A DNA stretch of 64,000 nucleotides from an uncultured Alistipes sp. GTDB lineage: Bacteria > Bacteroidota > Bacteroidia > Bacteroidales > Rikenellaceae. Both the position numbers and the translations under genes were made by a program. Location of the stretch: assembly GCA_900770635.1 (NCBI GenBank), contig CAAGLB010000022.1, positions 7,212 to 71,211 of the forward strand, read 5' to 3'. The notes beneath the pieces are model-generated. The model did no database searches. It was not told the DNA's origin and worked only from the letters and a program-made list of their open reading frames with translations. Shown one piece after another: positions 8,262 through 17,200 of this stretch; position 1 is the stretch's first letter, and each line of letters opens with the position of its first letter.

Positions 8262-10139
8262 ATGAAACGACTACTACTACTAATCATGTGCCTTGCGACA
8301 CTCACAATGGCGAGCGCACAGAAGCCTTTGAGCCTCTTGGGCAAGAGCGTTCAGTATGTTGGTGCTGCGGCCAACAAGTTGCCAGCAGGCGAGGGTACTA
8401 TCACCATCAACAGCGGCAAGTACAACTACACACTCCAGGGAACATTCTTCGAGTCGACACTCGAGAGCGGCAAGCTTTACATGGAGAAGCAGGATGTGAC
8501 ATTTAATGGTAAGATCACCTATGCCATCGACAAGAAGCTCAAGGCAGTGGTTGTAACCATGTCGAATGGTGAGTTCAAGAAGGGCTCAACAAAACTCTTC
8601 ACCCTAAAGCCTGAGGAGCAGCTAACAGTAACAATCCACACAAAGAGCACTGATCTTAGCGGCAGTGGCAAGTTTGCCGTAGAGTACAACTTCGACGCAA
8701 AAGACATAGAGATGGCTAAGCGCTTTGCTGGCGAGGAGAGCTACACAAACTATGCTGGTCTTATCACCCTCACAGCAACAACCGACAATGGTATCGAGGT
8801 TAGTGGCTGGGAGGAGCTCACATCGGGCAAGATGACCTTTGCAAATGGCGCTGAGGTGATTATCTCGAAAGATGGCAACTCATCATGGAAGCGTGCTAAT
8901 GGTGACAGAATCGACGTTGAGGCAGGCGTAGTAACGAGCTACAACCTCGCTATCAACCAGGGCCGTGTGTCGAACGAGAACATCGACTACACATTTGCTA
9001 ATGGCAACAAGTATGTAGGTTCGCACAAGGATCTTGTAGCAGCAACCCTCGACAAGCTCATCACACTTAACTCTGTTGAGTGGGCATGGGACATCGCATC
9101 GAAGAACATCGTTAGCGGCGTTATCAGCTACACAAATGGCAACACCATCGTCACTGAGGCATCGGACGTTGTGGACTTCACCATCAACTTCGACAACTGC
9201 TCCGTGACACCTCACCGCATCGTCTACACATTTGCTAATGGCGCAAAGTATGACGGTACATACAAGAGCCTCGTGCCAGTAACACTTGCCGAGCTCATGA
9301 AGTTCAACAGCCTAACATGGGCATGGGGCGAGAACCTCAAGAACAACACAGATGCTGGTGTGCTCACATTCGAGAACGGCAATACCATCCGCTACGAGGC
9401 ATCGGAGGTTAGTGGCTTCGACATGGCTATCGAGGCAGGTCACATCTCAAGCAACACCATCACCTACACCTTCCCATCAGGCGAGAAGTATATGGGCCGC
9501 TACAACGAGAACCTTGCAGCAGTAGTCGCAGGCATGCTTCTCAACATCGACGAGTTTAGCTGGTCGGCCGACAAGTTCGACGAGTGGATTGCTGCTGGTA
9601 CTCTCACATTGACTAACGGCACAGTAGCTCAAGTTGAGCAGGGCATGAAGCCTAAGTTGGCATCAGACGTTAAGTTTGAGGGTGGTAGCTACAAGGCTAA
9701 GGCTCAGAAATATGCATACGCCAACGGCGACATCAAGGTTAAGGCTACTGTGGAGCTCACAAACAACACACTCTTCAACTTCGACAGCCTCGTAACTCGT
9801 GACAACCTATTGAACGTCATCGGCAGCGGCGAGCTCGAGTTGGCAAATGGCGAGCACTTCGAGTTCAGCAATGGCGAGCTTATTGACTACCTCGTAATCT
9901 ACGATGGTGGCACAATCGAGAATGGCACTATCACACACACCTTCGACAACGGCAACAAGTACATAGGTAAGGTTAACGGTTTGTTGGATAGCGCCGAGGC
10001 AGTTCTTGGCTTCAAGAGTAGCAACTGGCGTTGGGCTGATTTCGACAAGTATGTTGCCGATGGCACATTGACCTTGGCTGATGGCACTCGCAAGAACTAT
10101 GTTAAGGGTGCTGAGGTTGTTAAGGGCAAGCGTAAGTAA
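8262..10139 (+). CDS. secreted MORN-like repeat protein
   Basis: The 625-residue protein has a Sec signal peptide (residues 1-19, ending MASAQ). The mature part is built from repeats of about 79-80 residues. Each unit starts with a MORN-like strand pair: YTFANGNKYVG near residue 242, YTFANGAKYDG near 321, YTFPSGEKYMG near 401, a weak copy YAYANGDIKV near 486, and HTFDNGNKYIG near 558. Between them recur NSxxWAW and GNTIxxEAS. MORN strands are usually 23 residues and lie inside the cell or on membranes; this spaced, exported form is unusual. The last residues are basic (VVKGKRK). No enzyme motif is seen. It could be a cell-surface or periplasmic structural protein. Confidence 0.7.
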   Translation: MKRLLLLIMCLATLTMASAQKPLSLLGKSVQYVGAAANKLPAGEGTITINSGKYNYTLQGTFFESTLESGKLYMEKQDVTFNGKITYAIDKKLKAVVVTMSNGEFKKGSTKLFTLKPEEQLTVTIHTKSTDLSGSGKFAVEYNFDAKDIEMAKRFAGEESYTNYAGLITLTATTDNGIEVSGWEELTSGKMTFANGAEVIISKDGNSSWKRANGDRIDVEAGVVTSYNLAINQGRVSNENIDYTFANGNKYVGSHKDLVAATLDKLITLNSVEWAWDIASKNIVSGVISYTNGNTIVTEASDVVDFTINFDNCSVTPHRIVYTFANGAKYDGTYKSLVPVTLAELMKFNSLTWAWGENLKNNTDAGVLTFENGNTIRYEASEVSGFDMAIEAGHISSNTITYTFPSGEKYMGRYNENLAAVVAGMLLNIDEFSWSADKFDEWIAAGTLTLTNGTVAQVEQGMKPKLASDVKFEGGSYKAKAQKYAYANGDIKVKATVELTNNTLFNFDSLVTRDNLLNVIGSGELELANGEHFEFSNGELIDYLVIYDGGTIENGTITHTFDNGNKYIGKVNGLLDSAEAVLGFKSSNWRWADFDKYVADGTLTLADGTRKNYVKGAEVVKGKRK

Positions 10140-10159
10140 TAGACCTTATACTTATATAT

Positions 10160-10202
10160 AATAATGAGAGGGTGTCCAGAAAGTGGACACCCTCTCATTA
10201 TT
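10160..10202 (+). terminator. strong hairpin terminator after the MORN-like gene
   Basis: A perfect 19-bp stem (10160-10178 with 10184-10202) surrounds a GAAAG loop, followed only by TT. It lies 20 nt after the stop codon. The next 20 nt (10201-10220) recur exactly at 33011-33030 after another terminator. Confidence 0.75.
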
Positions 10203-10232
10203 TAGAAGTTGTATAACAAGAGCTAATTTTAG

Positions 10233-10292
10233 GCTTGCAATGACTCGAAAACTGCAGTATACTAAAACGTATGTGAGGATTTCGAGGTAAGC
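10233..10292. repeat. smaller hairpin related in shape to the 130-nt palindromes
   Basis: The arms GCTTGCAATGACTCGAAA... and ...TTTCGAGGTAAGC pair around a TAAAAC loop, close to the CAAAAC loop of the adjacent large palindrome. An outer extension would use ATATTTGCT at 10293-10301, which is also the outer arm of the large palindrome, so the two extended hairpins exclude each other. Confidence 0.5.
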
Positions 10293-10293
10293 A

Positions 10294-10422
10294 TATTTGC
10301 TGTTAGAGTGATGCAGATACAACGCTCGGCGAATTGCGAGGCGATGGGCTGTACCAAAACGTACTGCTCATTGACGAGATAATTCGTTAGCGGAAGTAGA
10401 TGCGGCGCTATGACAGCAAATA
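10294..10422. repeat. long imperfect palindrome, second complete copy of the ~130-nt element
   Basis: The left arm 10294-10354 pairs with the right arm 10361-10422 around the loop CAAAAC, with outer ends TATTTGCTGT and ACAGCAAATA and tip GTAC with GTAC. Its reverse complement aligns with 5768-5897, with loop and stem substitutions that mostly keep pairing. It lies between the MORN-like gene and trmD, which converge here. Confidence 0.85.
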
Positions 10423-10461
10423 ACGACAAAGTAGCCTTGTTAGACAGCGTCACTATCACTC

Positions 10462-11136
10462 CTACTCCAATAAGTCGGGGCGCAAAGCCTTGGTTCGAGC
10501 ATAGGACTGCTCGTCCTGCCACTTCTCAATCTCGGCAAAGTTTCCCGAGAGCAACACGTCGGGCACCTTCCAACCATTAAACTCCGAAGGGCGGGTGTAG
10601 ACAGGTGGAGCTAACAAGTTATCCTGAAAACAGTCGGTGAGTGCCGAGGCCTCGTCGCCAATAGCACCAGGTATGATGCGCACCACAGAGTCGGCAATGA
10701 CGCACGCAGCAAGCTCGCCACCCGTGAGCACATAGTCGCCGATAGATATCTCTCGTGTGATAAGGTGCTCACGAATACGGTAGTCTATACCCTTGTAGTG
10801 GCCACACAAGATGATGATGTTCTTCATCAGCGACAAGCGGTTTGCCTCACGCTGGTTGTACTGAATGCCATCAGGCGAGGTGAATATTATCTCGTCGTAA
10901 TCTCGCTCCGACTTGAGCTTCTCGATACAGCGAAACACAGGCTCAATCTTCATGACCATGCCTGCCTCGCCACCAAAGGGGTAGTCGTCGACAGTGCGAC
11001 GCTTGTCGTCGGTGTAGTCACGCAGGTTGTGAACATATATCTCGGCATGTCCCGACTCCTGAGCACGCTTCAATATCGACTCATTGAGTGGCGATGCCAA
11101 CAGCTCGGGAACAACGGTGATGATGTCTATACGCAT
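10462..11136 (-). CDS. trmD: tRNA (guanine-37-N1)-methyltransferase TrmD
   Basis: TrmD methylates G37 next to the anticodon using S-adenosylmethionine, preventing frameshifts. The 224-residue protein carries the SPOUT trefoil-knot signatures: IDIITVVPELL at the N-terminus, DDYPFGGEAGMVMKIEPV, ILCGHYKGIDYR, ISIGDYVLTGGELA and YTRPSEFNGWKVPDVLLSGN. It is slightly shorter at the C-terminus than enterobacterial TrmD. It is the last gene of a minus-strand group starting at exbB and follows the metallo-hydrolase after 20 nt. It converges with the MORN-like gene across the palindromic repeats. Confidence 0.95.
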   Translation of the reverse strand: MRIDIITVVPELLASPLNESILKRAQESGHAEIYVHNLRDYTDDKRRTVDDYPFGGEAGMVMKIEPVFRCIEKLKSERDYDEIIFTSPDGIQYNQREANRLSLMKNIIILCGHYKGIDYRIREHLITREISIGDYVLTGGELAACVIADSVVRIIPGAIGDEASALTDCFQDNLLAPPVYTRPSEFNGWKVPDVLLSGNFAEIEKWQDEQSYARTKALRPDLLE

Positions 11137-11156
11137 AGCATCCTACGATTTTAGGG

Positions 11157-11822
11157 TTATCCTTTATAGTTAATCTCGTTGTTGAGCACCTCGGTAACGA
11201 ATGGATTATACAACACCTCGTGGCCGATTGTCGAGCTATCCTCGTGACCTGGATATATCGCCACGTCGTCGCCAAGAGGCACAATCTGCTCCAAGATAGA
11301 CTTCATAATCCATGAGTAGTCGCCACCAGGAAGGTCGGTGCGGCCAATGCTCTCACGGAAGAGCGTATCGCCCGTAAACAACACCTTAGCCGCCTCGTTA
11401 TACAACGACACATGGCCAGGGGTGTGGCCAGGAGTCTTGATAACACGCAACTCCGTATTGCCAAACTTAATGCTCGAGCATGCGTCAAGGTCGATGTCGA
11501 TCTCGGGCACAGGGTTACACTTTAGGCCGTACATCGTAGCCGAGTCGTCTGTGGCCATCAAGAATTTATCCTTAGCCGAGCAGGCAAACTTAGCACCATA
11601 CTCATCAACAACAAACTTAACGCCCTGCGTATGGTCGAAGTGGCCATGAGTGTTTACGGCCATAACCACATTGAGGCCAAGCTCCTCGACAACATTGCGA
11701 AGATGCTCGTTCTCAGCCTCCGACATGTTGCCAGCATCCACAACAATAGCCTCCTTGGTGTCGTCCCACACGAGGTAGGTGTTCTCCCTAAATGGGTTAA
11801 ATATTAGACGTTTAATCTCCAT
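11157..11822 (-). CDS. MBL-fold metallo-hydrolase (glyoxalase II-like)
   Basis: The 221-residue protein has the metallo-beta-lactamase fold. THGHFDHTQG near residue 65 is the HxHxDH zinc motif, TPGHTPGHVSLY provides the third histidine, FTGDTLF the bridging aspartate and YPGHEDSS the last histidine. This order is typical of the hydroxyacylglutathione-hydrolase-like YcbL group. I chose the ATG at 11822 (MEIKRLIFNPF), 13 nt after the upstream stop, over one 7 residues earlier that overlaps that stop. The physiological thioester is unknown, and glutathione itself is often absent in such anaerobes. Confidence 0.88.
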   Translation of the reverse strand: MEIKRLIFNPFRENTYLVWDDTKEAIVVDAGNMSEAENEHLRNVVEELGLNVVMAVNTHGHFDHTQGVKFVVDEYGAKFACSAKDKFLMATDDSATMYGLKCNPVPEIDIDLDACSSIKFGNTELRVIKTPGHTPGHVSLYNEAAKVLFTGDTLFRESIGRTDLPGGDYSWIMKSILEQIVPLGDDVAIYPGHEDSSTIGHEVLYNPFVTEVLNNEINYKG

Positions 11823-11835
11823 AACAAAATATTGG

Positions 11836-12231
11836 TTACTCAATGACAGCCTTCACGGTGATACGCTTAACACCACTCTTGGCTGTCGAAAACACTTGCA
11901 TCACACGATAATATTGGCCCAGCGGGGCTTTCGATGGATCGAGGCTTATGGTCAACACACCTCGCTCTTTAGGCTCCACCTTCTTACGCTCATAGCCTAC
12001 CGACATACACGAACAGCTTGTGCGCACCTCGGTTATCACCAATGGCACATCGCCCGTGTTTGTGAAGCCCAGACGCACAATCTGCTTGCCACCATCCTGC
12101 GCTACTGTACCAAGGTCGACCACAGCACTCGCAAACTTGATGTCGGCACCTCGAGGCTCATCAGCCCTGACGCCACAGACACCAACAAAAGCAACAAGCA
12201 CCAAGAAAATATTTCGCAACGATGCCTTCAT
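11836..12231 (-). CDS. DUF1573 domain protein, exported
   Basis: This 131-residue protein has a signal peptide (residues 1-23, ending GVRAD) followed by one DUF1573 domain: VDLGTVAQDGGKQIVRLGFTN, the hallmark VRTSCSCMSVGYE (paired cysteines) and LTISLDPSKAPLGQY. The domain is an Ig-like fold common in Bacteroidetes periplasmic proteins, with no settled biochemical role. It sits directly after tonB (2-nt gap), so it is likely made together with the TonB energy system. The C-terminus FSTAKSGVKRITVKAVIE is a normal domain end, so the gene appears complete. Confidence 0.85.
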   Translation of the reverse strand: MKASLRNIFLVLVAFVGVCGVRADEPRGADIKFASAVVDLGTVAQDGGKQIVRLGFTNTGDVPLVITEVRTSCSCMSVGYERKKVEPKERGVLTISLDPSKAPLGQYYRVMQVFSTAKSGVKRITVKAVIE

Positions 12232-12233
12232 AA

Positions 12234-13028
12234 TTAATTCTTTGCTTCGGTAGTTACAGTATAGTTATAACATATCGTACCCTGCTGCGTCATTCTCGTT
12301 GGATCGGGCTTAAACTTGGTTGTAAGCGCCGCCTGACGTGCATTCTCACGAAGACTTGCATCAGTTGTGGTTGTTCCCTTAGCGCTGACAGTAGCCTCAA
12401 CAACATTGCCGTCGCTATCAACGATAACCACAACGGTGACCTTGCCCATCACATTATTACCCTTAGGGATAGGGAATCCAGGGATAATGCCTCGGCCCTG
12501 AAGACCAGCGTCAAGTTCCAACTTGCCCTTAACATTATGACCTGTACCATCACCCGAACGACTCTCCTCCTTGCCCTTATTGGCAAGAGTGTTGCCATCG
12601 ACAACTTCGCTATCTTTGGTTGTGCCAGCCGAGGGTTGGAACAATGCCATTTGATTTACAGTTTGAGTCTTAGACTCGTCACCCGACGACTCGTTCTGCA
12701 CATTATCTTTTGCCACATCCTCGTAAGTTTGCACAGGCTGCAAATCGGAGCTCTCGACCTCGGGAGTCATCTCCTCGGGCATCTCCACCTTAGCCTCCTC
12801 GGTAGTTGGGGGCACCACAGGCTGGGGTGGCTCCTCCTGGGGCTTAGGCTCCTCAACAACCTCCTCGAACTCGACATACTCGAGCTCGACAATAACCTCC
12901 TCGTGGCTGATGCGCTCGACATCGATTGTTGCAAACCACACACACGCAAACATGGCGGCCATAGCAACAACCGTCACCACAGCAGCATATCGCTTCGAGG
13001 TGTTATCTATGGGATTGTAATACTCCAT
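12234..13028 (-). CDS. tonB: energy transducer TonB
   Basis: TonB passes proton-motive energy from ExbB/ExbD to outer-membrane TonB-dependent transporters. The 264-residue protein has a short cytoplasmic N-terminus, one transmembrane helix (about residues 14-33, VVTVVAMAAMFACVWFA) and an acidic, Pro/Glu-rich periplasmic span (VEEPKPQEEPPQPVVPP) that reaches across the periplasm. The C-terminal TonB fold starts at about residue 180, with VTVVVIVDSDGNVVEATVS and a final YNYTVTTEA strand. The ATG overlaps the exbD stop by one base (TAATG), so the two are translationally linked. Order exbB-exbD-tonB is typical. Confidence 0.93.
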   Translation of the reverse strand: MEYYNPIDNTSKRYAAVVTVVAMAAMFACVWFATIDVERISHEEVIVELEYVEFEEVVEEPKPQEEPPQPVVPPTTEEAKVEMPEEMTPEVESSDLQPVQTYEDVAKDNVQNESSGDESKTQTVNQMALFQPSAGTTKDSEVVDGNTLANKGKEESRSGDGTGHNVKGKLELDAGLQGRGIIPGFPIPKGNNVMGKVTVVVIVDSDGNVVEATVSAKGTTTTDASLRENARQAALTTKFKPDPTRMTQQGTICYNYTVTTEAKN

Positions 13029-13498
13029 TACTTCTTGTCGGTGGCCAACACCATCTTATAACGTTGTACTCCAGGAGCGATGTCGCCCGAACGCTTATTC
13101 TCGTCGTTGATCATGTCGATTATATCGAGCAGAGCATCAACAGTTGTCACACCCTTCTCGCAATGTACCGACACGATGAGCGACTTGCCGCTCTCGATCA
13201 TATTCATCTCGTAGTAGGCATTAAGCTCCGAGGCGAGCTCCGCAATATCTTCATGGGCATTGTTCTGCTTGCCGTTGAATACGTAGACATAGCCCGAAGG
13301 ACGGCTCAACACCGAAATAGTGACTGCCGAAGGATCGCCCATAGTGCTCGACGACGATGGCAACGTAAGCTTCACAGCGTTGTTTGGATTGATGAGCGTT
13401 GTTGCCAACACAAAGAACACCAACAACAAGAAGACAAGGTCGGTCATCGACGATGACGAGAAGCTTGAGTCTATCTTAGAACTTCTTTTGATTGCCAT
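13028..13498 (-). CDS. exbD: ExbD/TolR family biopolymer transport protein
   Basis: ExbD forms the proton channel with ExbB. The 156-residue protein starts with a cytoplasmic segment, then one helix (about residues 17-38, MTDLVFLLLVFFVLATTL) carrying the conserved channel aspartate in SMTDLVF, and a periplasmic domain. It begins 7 nt after exbB and overlaps tonB. No second ExbD copy is seen, although many Bacteroidetes have two. Confidence 0.93.
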   Translation of the reverse strand: MAIKRSSKIDSSFSSSSMTDLVFLLLVFFVLATTLINPNNAVKLTLPSSSSTMGDPSAVTISVLSRPSGYVYVFNGKQNNAHEDIAELASELNAYYEMNMIESGKSLIVSVHCEKGVTTVDALLDIIDMINDENKRSGDIAPGVQRYKMVLATDKK

Positions 13499-13505
13499 AG
13501 CTCCA

Positions 13506-14204
13506 CTATTTTACAGGCTGGTTCAAAATATCCATAAATGCGATTGTGGTAGCCTCCATGCGGAACACCATCTTCTCGACACGTGCCACGAGGTAGTTGT
13601 GAGCAAAGTATGCTGGGATACCCACGATAAGACCACCTACGGTAGTAACCATAGCAACGTACATACCTGCCGAGAGCTGAGTGAGCTCGATGCCACCACT
13701 CTGTGTTGCCGACATGCCGATGAACACCTGAACCATACCCACAACAGTACCCAAGAAGCCGATCATTGGGGCACCACCCGAGATTGAGGCCAACCATGGG
13801 AGGCCCGACTCGAGCTTAGCAACCTCGACATTTGCTACGTTCTCGATAGCTGTCTGAATGTCGCCCATAGGACGGCCAATACGCTCGATACCCTTCTCGA
13901 TCATGCGAGCAATAGGTGAGTCGGTACGACGACAAAGGTCGATAGCTGCGTCGATATTACCCTCGAGAATATAGTCGCGGATACGATTCATAAAATTCTT
14001 ATCGATCTGCGTTGCCTTACGAATGGCGATGAAGCGCTCAACAAAGATAAAGATCATCACAGCAGCCAAAGCCACAAGAACCCACATAAGCCAACCACCA
14101 CTCATAAAGAGATCCCAAAAGCGAATAGAGAGATTCTCCGATGTCTCGATTGCTTGAGCCTCAACAGCCTGCTGAGCACCCTCGATTGCAAGTAATTTAA
14201 TCAT
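13506..14204 (-). CDS. exbB: MotA/TolQ/ExbB proton channel family protein
   Basis: The 232-residue protein has a first helix at about residues 34-55 (GGWLMWVLVALAAVMIFIFV). Two long helices follow in the conserved MotA_ExbB domain: LPWLASISGGAPMIGFLGTV and LSAGMYVAMVTTVGGLIVG. A cytoplasmic loop between helices 1 and 2 (residues about 56-130) carries EGNIDAAIDLCRRTDSPIARM. It heads exbB-exbD-tonB and drives TonB-dependent uptake. I see no obvious TAnnTTTG promoter in the 89 bp between it and tamB, so transcription may continue from tamB. Confidence 0.93.
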   Translation of the reverse strand: MIKLLAIEGAQQAVEAQAIETSENLSIRFWDLFMSGGWLMWVLVALAAVMIFIFVERFIAIRKATQIDKNFMNRIRDYILEGNIDAAIDLCRRTDSPIARMIEKGIERIGRPMGDIQTAIENVANVEVAKLESGLPWLASISGGAPMIGFLGTVVGMVQVFIGMSATQSGGIELTQLSAGMYVAMVTTVGGLIVGIPAYFAHNYLVARVEKMVFRMEATTIAFMDILNQPVK

Positions 14205-14293
14205 GATTTTAAGTAAGGTTTTAGTTATTAATTATTTTGTTTATTTTCTGTTTTTACGCACCCTTTGATTTTCTGTCGCCACACCCTCGACAA

Positions 14294-17200
14294 CTACTCT
14301 TCTAACGCAGCATCGGAGTGTTGTAGTATATCTTCTCGTGCCGAGGCGGTCGAATCACGCTTCTCGGCTCGCCTCTGCTCTCGCTTCTGCCTACGCTTAG
14401 TGGTGGCGAACATCTCGCCTATCTTCTCACGCAGATCGCCCCAAGTGTTGAAGCTCTCACCAATAGATACTCCTACGCCCCACTCCTGCAAACCCTGGTT
14501 CTCGCCATAGCGGTCGATAGGCTGGGTGAAGAAATTAAGGCTAAGAGTACCATCTTCGTTGAGCAACCATGTCACAAGCACCTCGTAGATAAACTTACGT
14601 GCATTCTGCGTAGCCTGCGACGCAGCATCCGAGACATATCCACCCTCGGCCTCGAGCATCAGACGATGGTCGAGAAGGTTGATAGAGTAACCAAAATCGA
14701 ACTCGTCACCCGTAAGCTGGGTACGTGGGCGATAACGGAATACAACGCCCGAATCCTCCATCGACAGCCACTTGCTCAGCTGGTTTGAGAGCAGCTCGAA
14801 GCCCGTTGCTGTTGATATTGATGCACCAATAGCTCCTGCCGACTCGCTGGCAATAAACGAATTGGCAAGAAGTAGCATCATCATCTGCGTCTCGACAGAC
14901 TGCTCATCTCTAAGTGCCGAGCGCAGAATCTCGTTAATCTCGGGCGAGGCATTAGGCACCTTGATATCGAAATTAACTTCGGGCTCCTGCATCTTATCGG
15001 TTATGATTATGTAACCCTCAACAGGCACTGCTCGGCCAACATCAACACCCTGCACCGAGCTACCAATGAGCGGTTTAAGCGATGCCTTAGTTTTGTACAC
15101 CGCCCTAATATCAAATGTTGGGTTGAGCGGCTCACCCGACCAACTAATCTTTGAGCCCTTCTCTACCGTCAACAACTTGTTGACCACATCCTGGAACGTA
15201 AAGAGATAGGTTCCCTCCGAGATGATATAGTCACCACCCATCGTGAATGCGCCACTCTCAGCGGTATTGATGTCGAGATTTAATTTACCATCACCACGTG
15301 CCTTTATGATATCACCCACCGTTGGATCGATAACAAGCTGCACCTCGAGCTTTGGGTTAATAGTGAGATTCATGGCAATATCCATTACTCCTGATGACTC
15401 ACTTATCTCCTGACGCCTCATCTCACGCTCACGTAGCTGATTTGCCAAGTATAGTTTTGTAGTGTCGTCCAACTCCGTTACGGGCTTTGTGAACTGCACA
15501 AAACCAGCATACGACAGATCCTCCTTACCGTCAAGAGGCATGTAGAACTTAGACTCCTGCTTTTGCGAACAAGTAGCCTCGATATTGAGCTTTGTGCCTC
15601 CCTTGTCGCCCACAACATCAACCCTTCCCGAGGCATATACCTTACCATAGAACAGGTCGTTATCTGCCGACGAGGTGTTCAGCATAAGCATGTCATTAGC
15701 ATCGATGCCCACGTTATAAGCGATATTAAACAGGTTGTTCAAATCGACAGTCAGAGAGAAGAGTCCCTTGTTGCCATTCTCGTCGAAGAGCTCAACGCCG
15801 TTGGCCATGATACGATTAGAATCAATCTTTATCTCGCCACTTGGCGCACTATATCGAGTATTGAGATAGTCGATCATAAGACCTACTCCCTCGATATCGG
15901 CCCTACCGCTCAATGTTAGCCTATCGTCGCCATCGCCACCACTCTCGCCCCTACGCTTAATCCTACCTCGGAGCGTAACATCGACATTTGCAGTTCCCTC
16001 GATATCAGAGGCTACACTCATGAGCACAGGCTGCAAAATACGCATCTCAACGCCACTCATGTTTGTAGTGGCGTAGATATGCCTATCCTTAGGGGTGTAG
16101 TTGCACACTATATTTCGGTTCTCCGACTCGGCATCCGCAATTATCATTCGCACCTGATCCTTCTCGAAATCTGAAACGACATTTAGCCTCTGTGCCGGCA
16201 CATCGATGTCGTTAATGCGGATACTATCAATCTCGATATCGGCACTAATCTTAGGCGTTCTTCTCGCCGACCTTATCGTTGCATGGCCGTTTGATCGTGC
16301 CACAAGGCTATAATCCCAGCGTTTAAGGATTGCCGAGAGCGGCGATAGGTCGAAATTGTTAAAGTCGATGCGCAACATATCGCTCGGATCGGCAGACACC
16401 ACACCATCGATCTTCAACTCGTTATTTGGATTAGGCTGCACAACATGCAAATTGCGCACCCTGACACGCATCGAGTCAACATCAACACCATCTGCCGATA
16501 GCTGCCATTGCAGTGTATCTGTCGTAAAATACGATGGAGAGATGTCGACATGTATTTTGCGGCGTCGTGTGGCCATGTCACGATCGACCAAAGCATCGAG
16601 CGCCAATAGTCCCGACTGCTTATTCTCCGAGTCTTTGAAGTCAGCAGTGAGGCTTATCGCATTATCCTTAACCGAACTATAAATGAAGAGGTTTGGCATC
16701 AACCTGCGAGCAAGGTCGTCGTAGATAGCCTCGCTACGCACCCACATCTGCAACGTGTCGTTGCTGTTGTTTAGGTCGATAGTTGGGCTGGCAAGCAACC
16801 ACTTCTTATACGACAAAACCTCGGACCTAAGTTGCAGGTTCAAATCTTTGCCAGCAGGATCCAAAGTTAGATCCAGAGTCGTTTCTGGTGCTACGGAAAC
16901 ATCCTTGACAATAGCATCGAGGAGCTCGTCGATACGCTCCTTAGCTGTGAGGTTAAATGTCGAGTATTCGATATCCGACGACTCGCCATCATGTTCCGCA
17001 TCATCAACTTCGGGAGCCTCACCCTCAAAGAGCAACGGTATGTAGTGTCGCAAGACATCGGCTACGTACTGGCCAAACTTCTTGTAGCTCGAGTTACACT
17101 TAAAGTCGACATCGGCAAATTCCGAGTTGATGCGTACGGTTTTAAGATTCTTATTATGGTGAGGATCTATCGTAAGCTCTTTTGAGAAGAGTATGCCGCC

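Noticed and set aside
12537..13061. A 174-codon plus-strand open frame over tonB
   Set aside because: It is antisense to a clear tonB and exbD junction and shows no motif; the Leu/His richness reflects the reverse of Pro/Glu codons.
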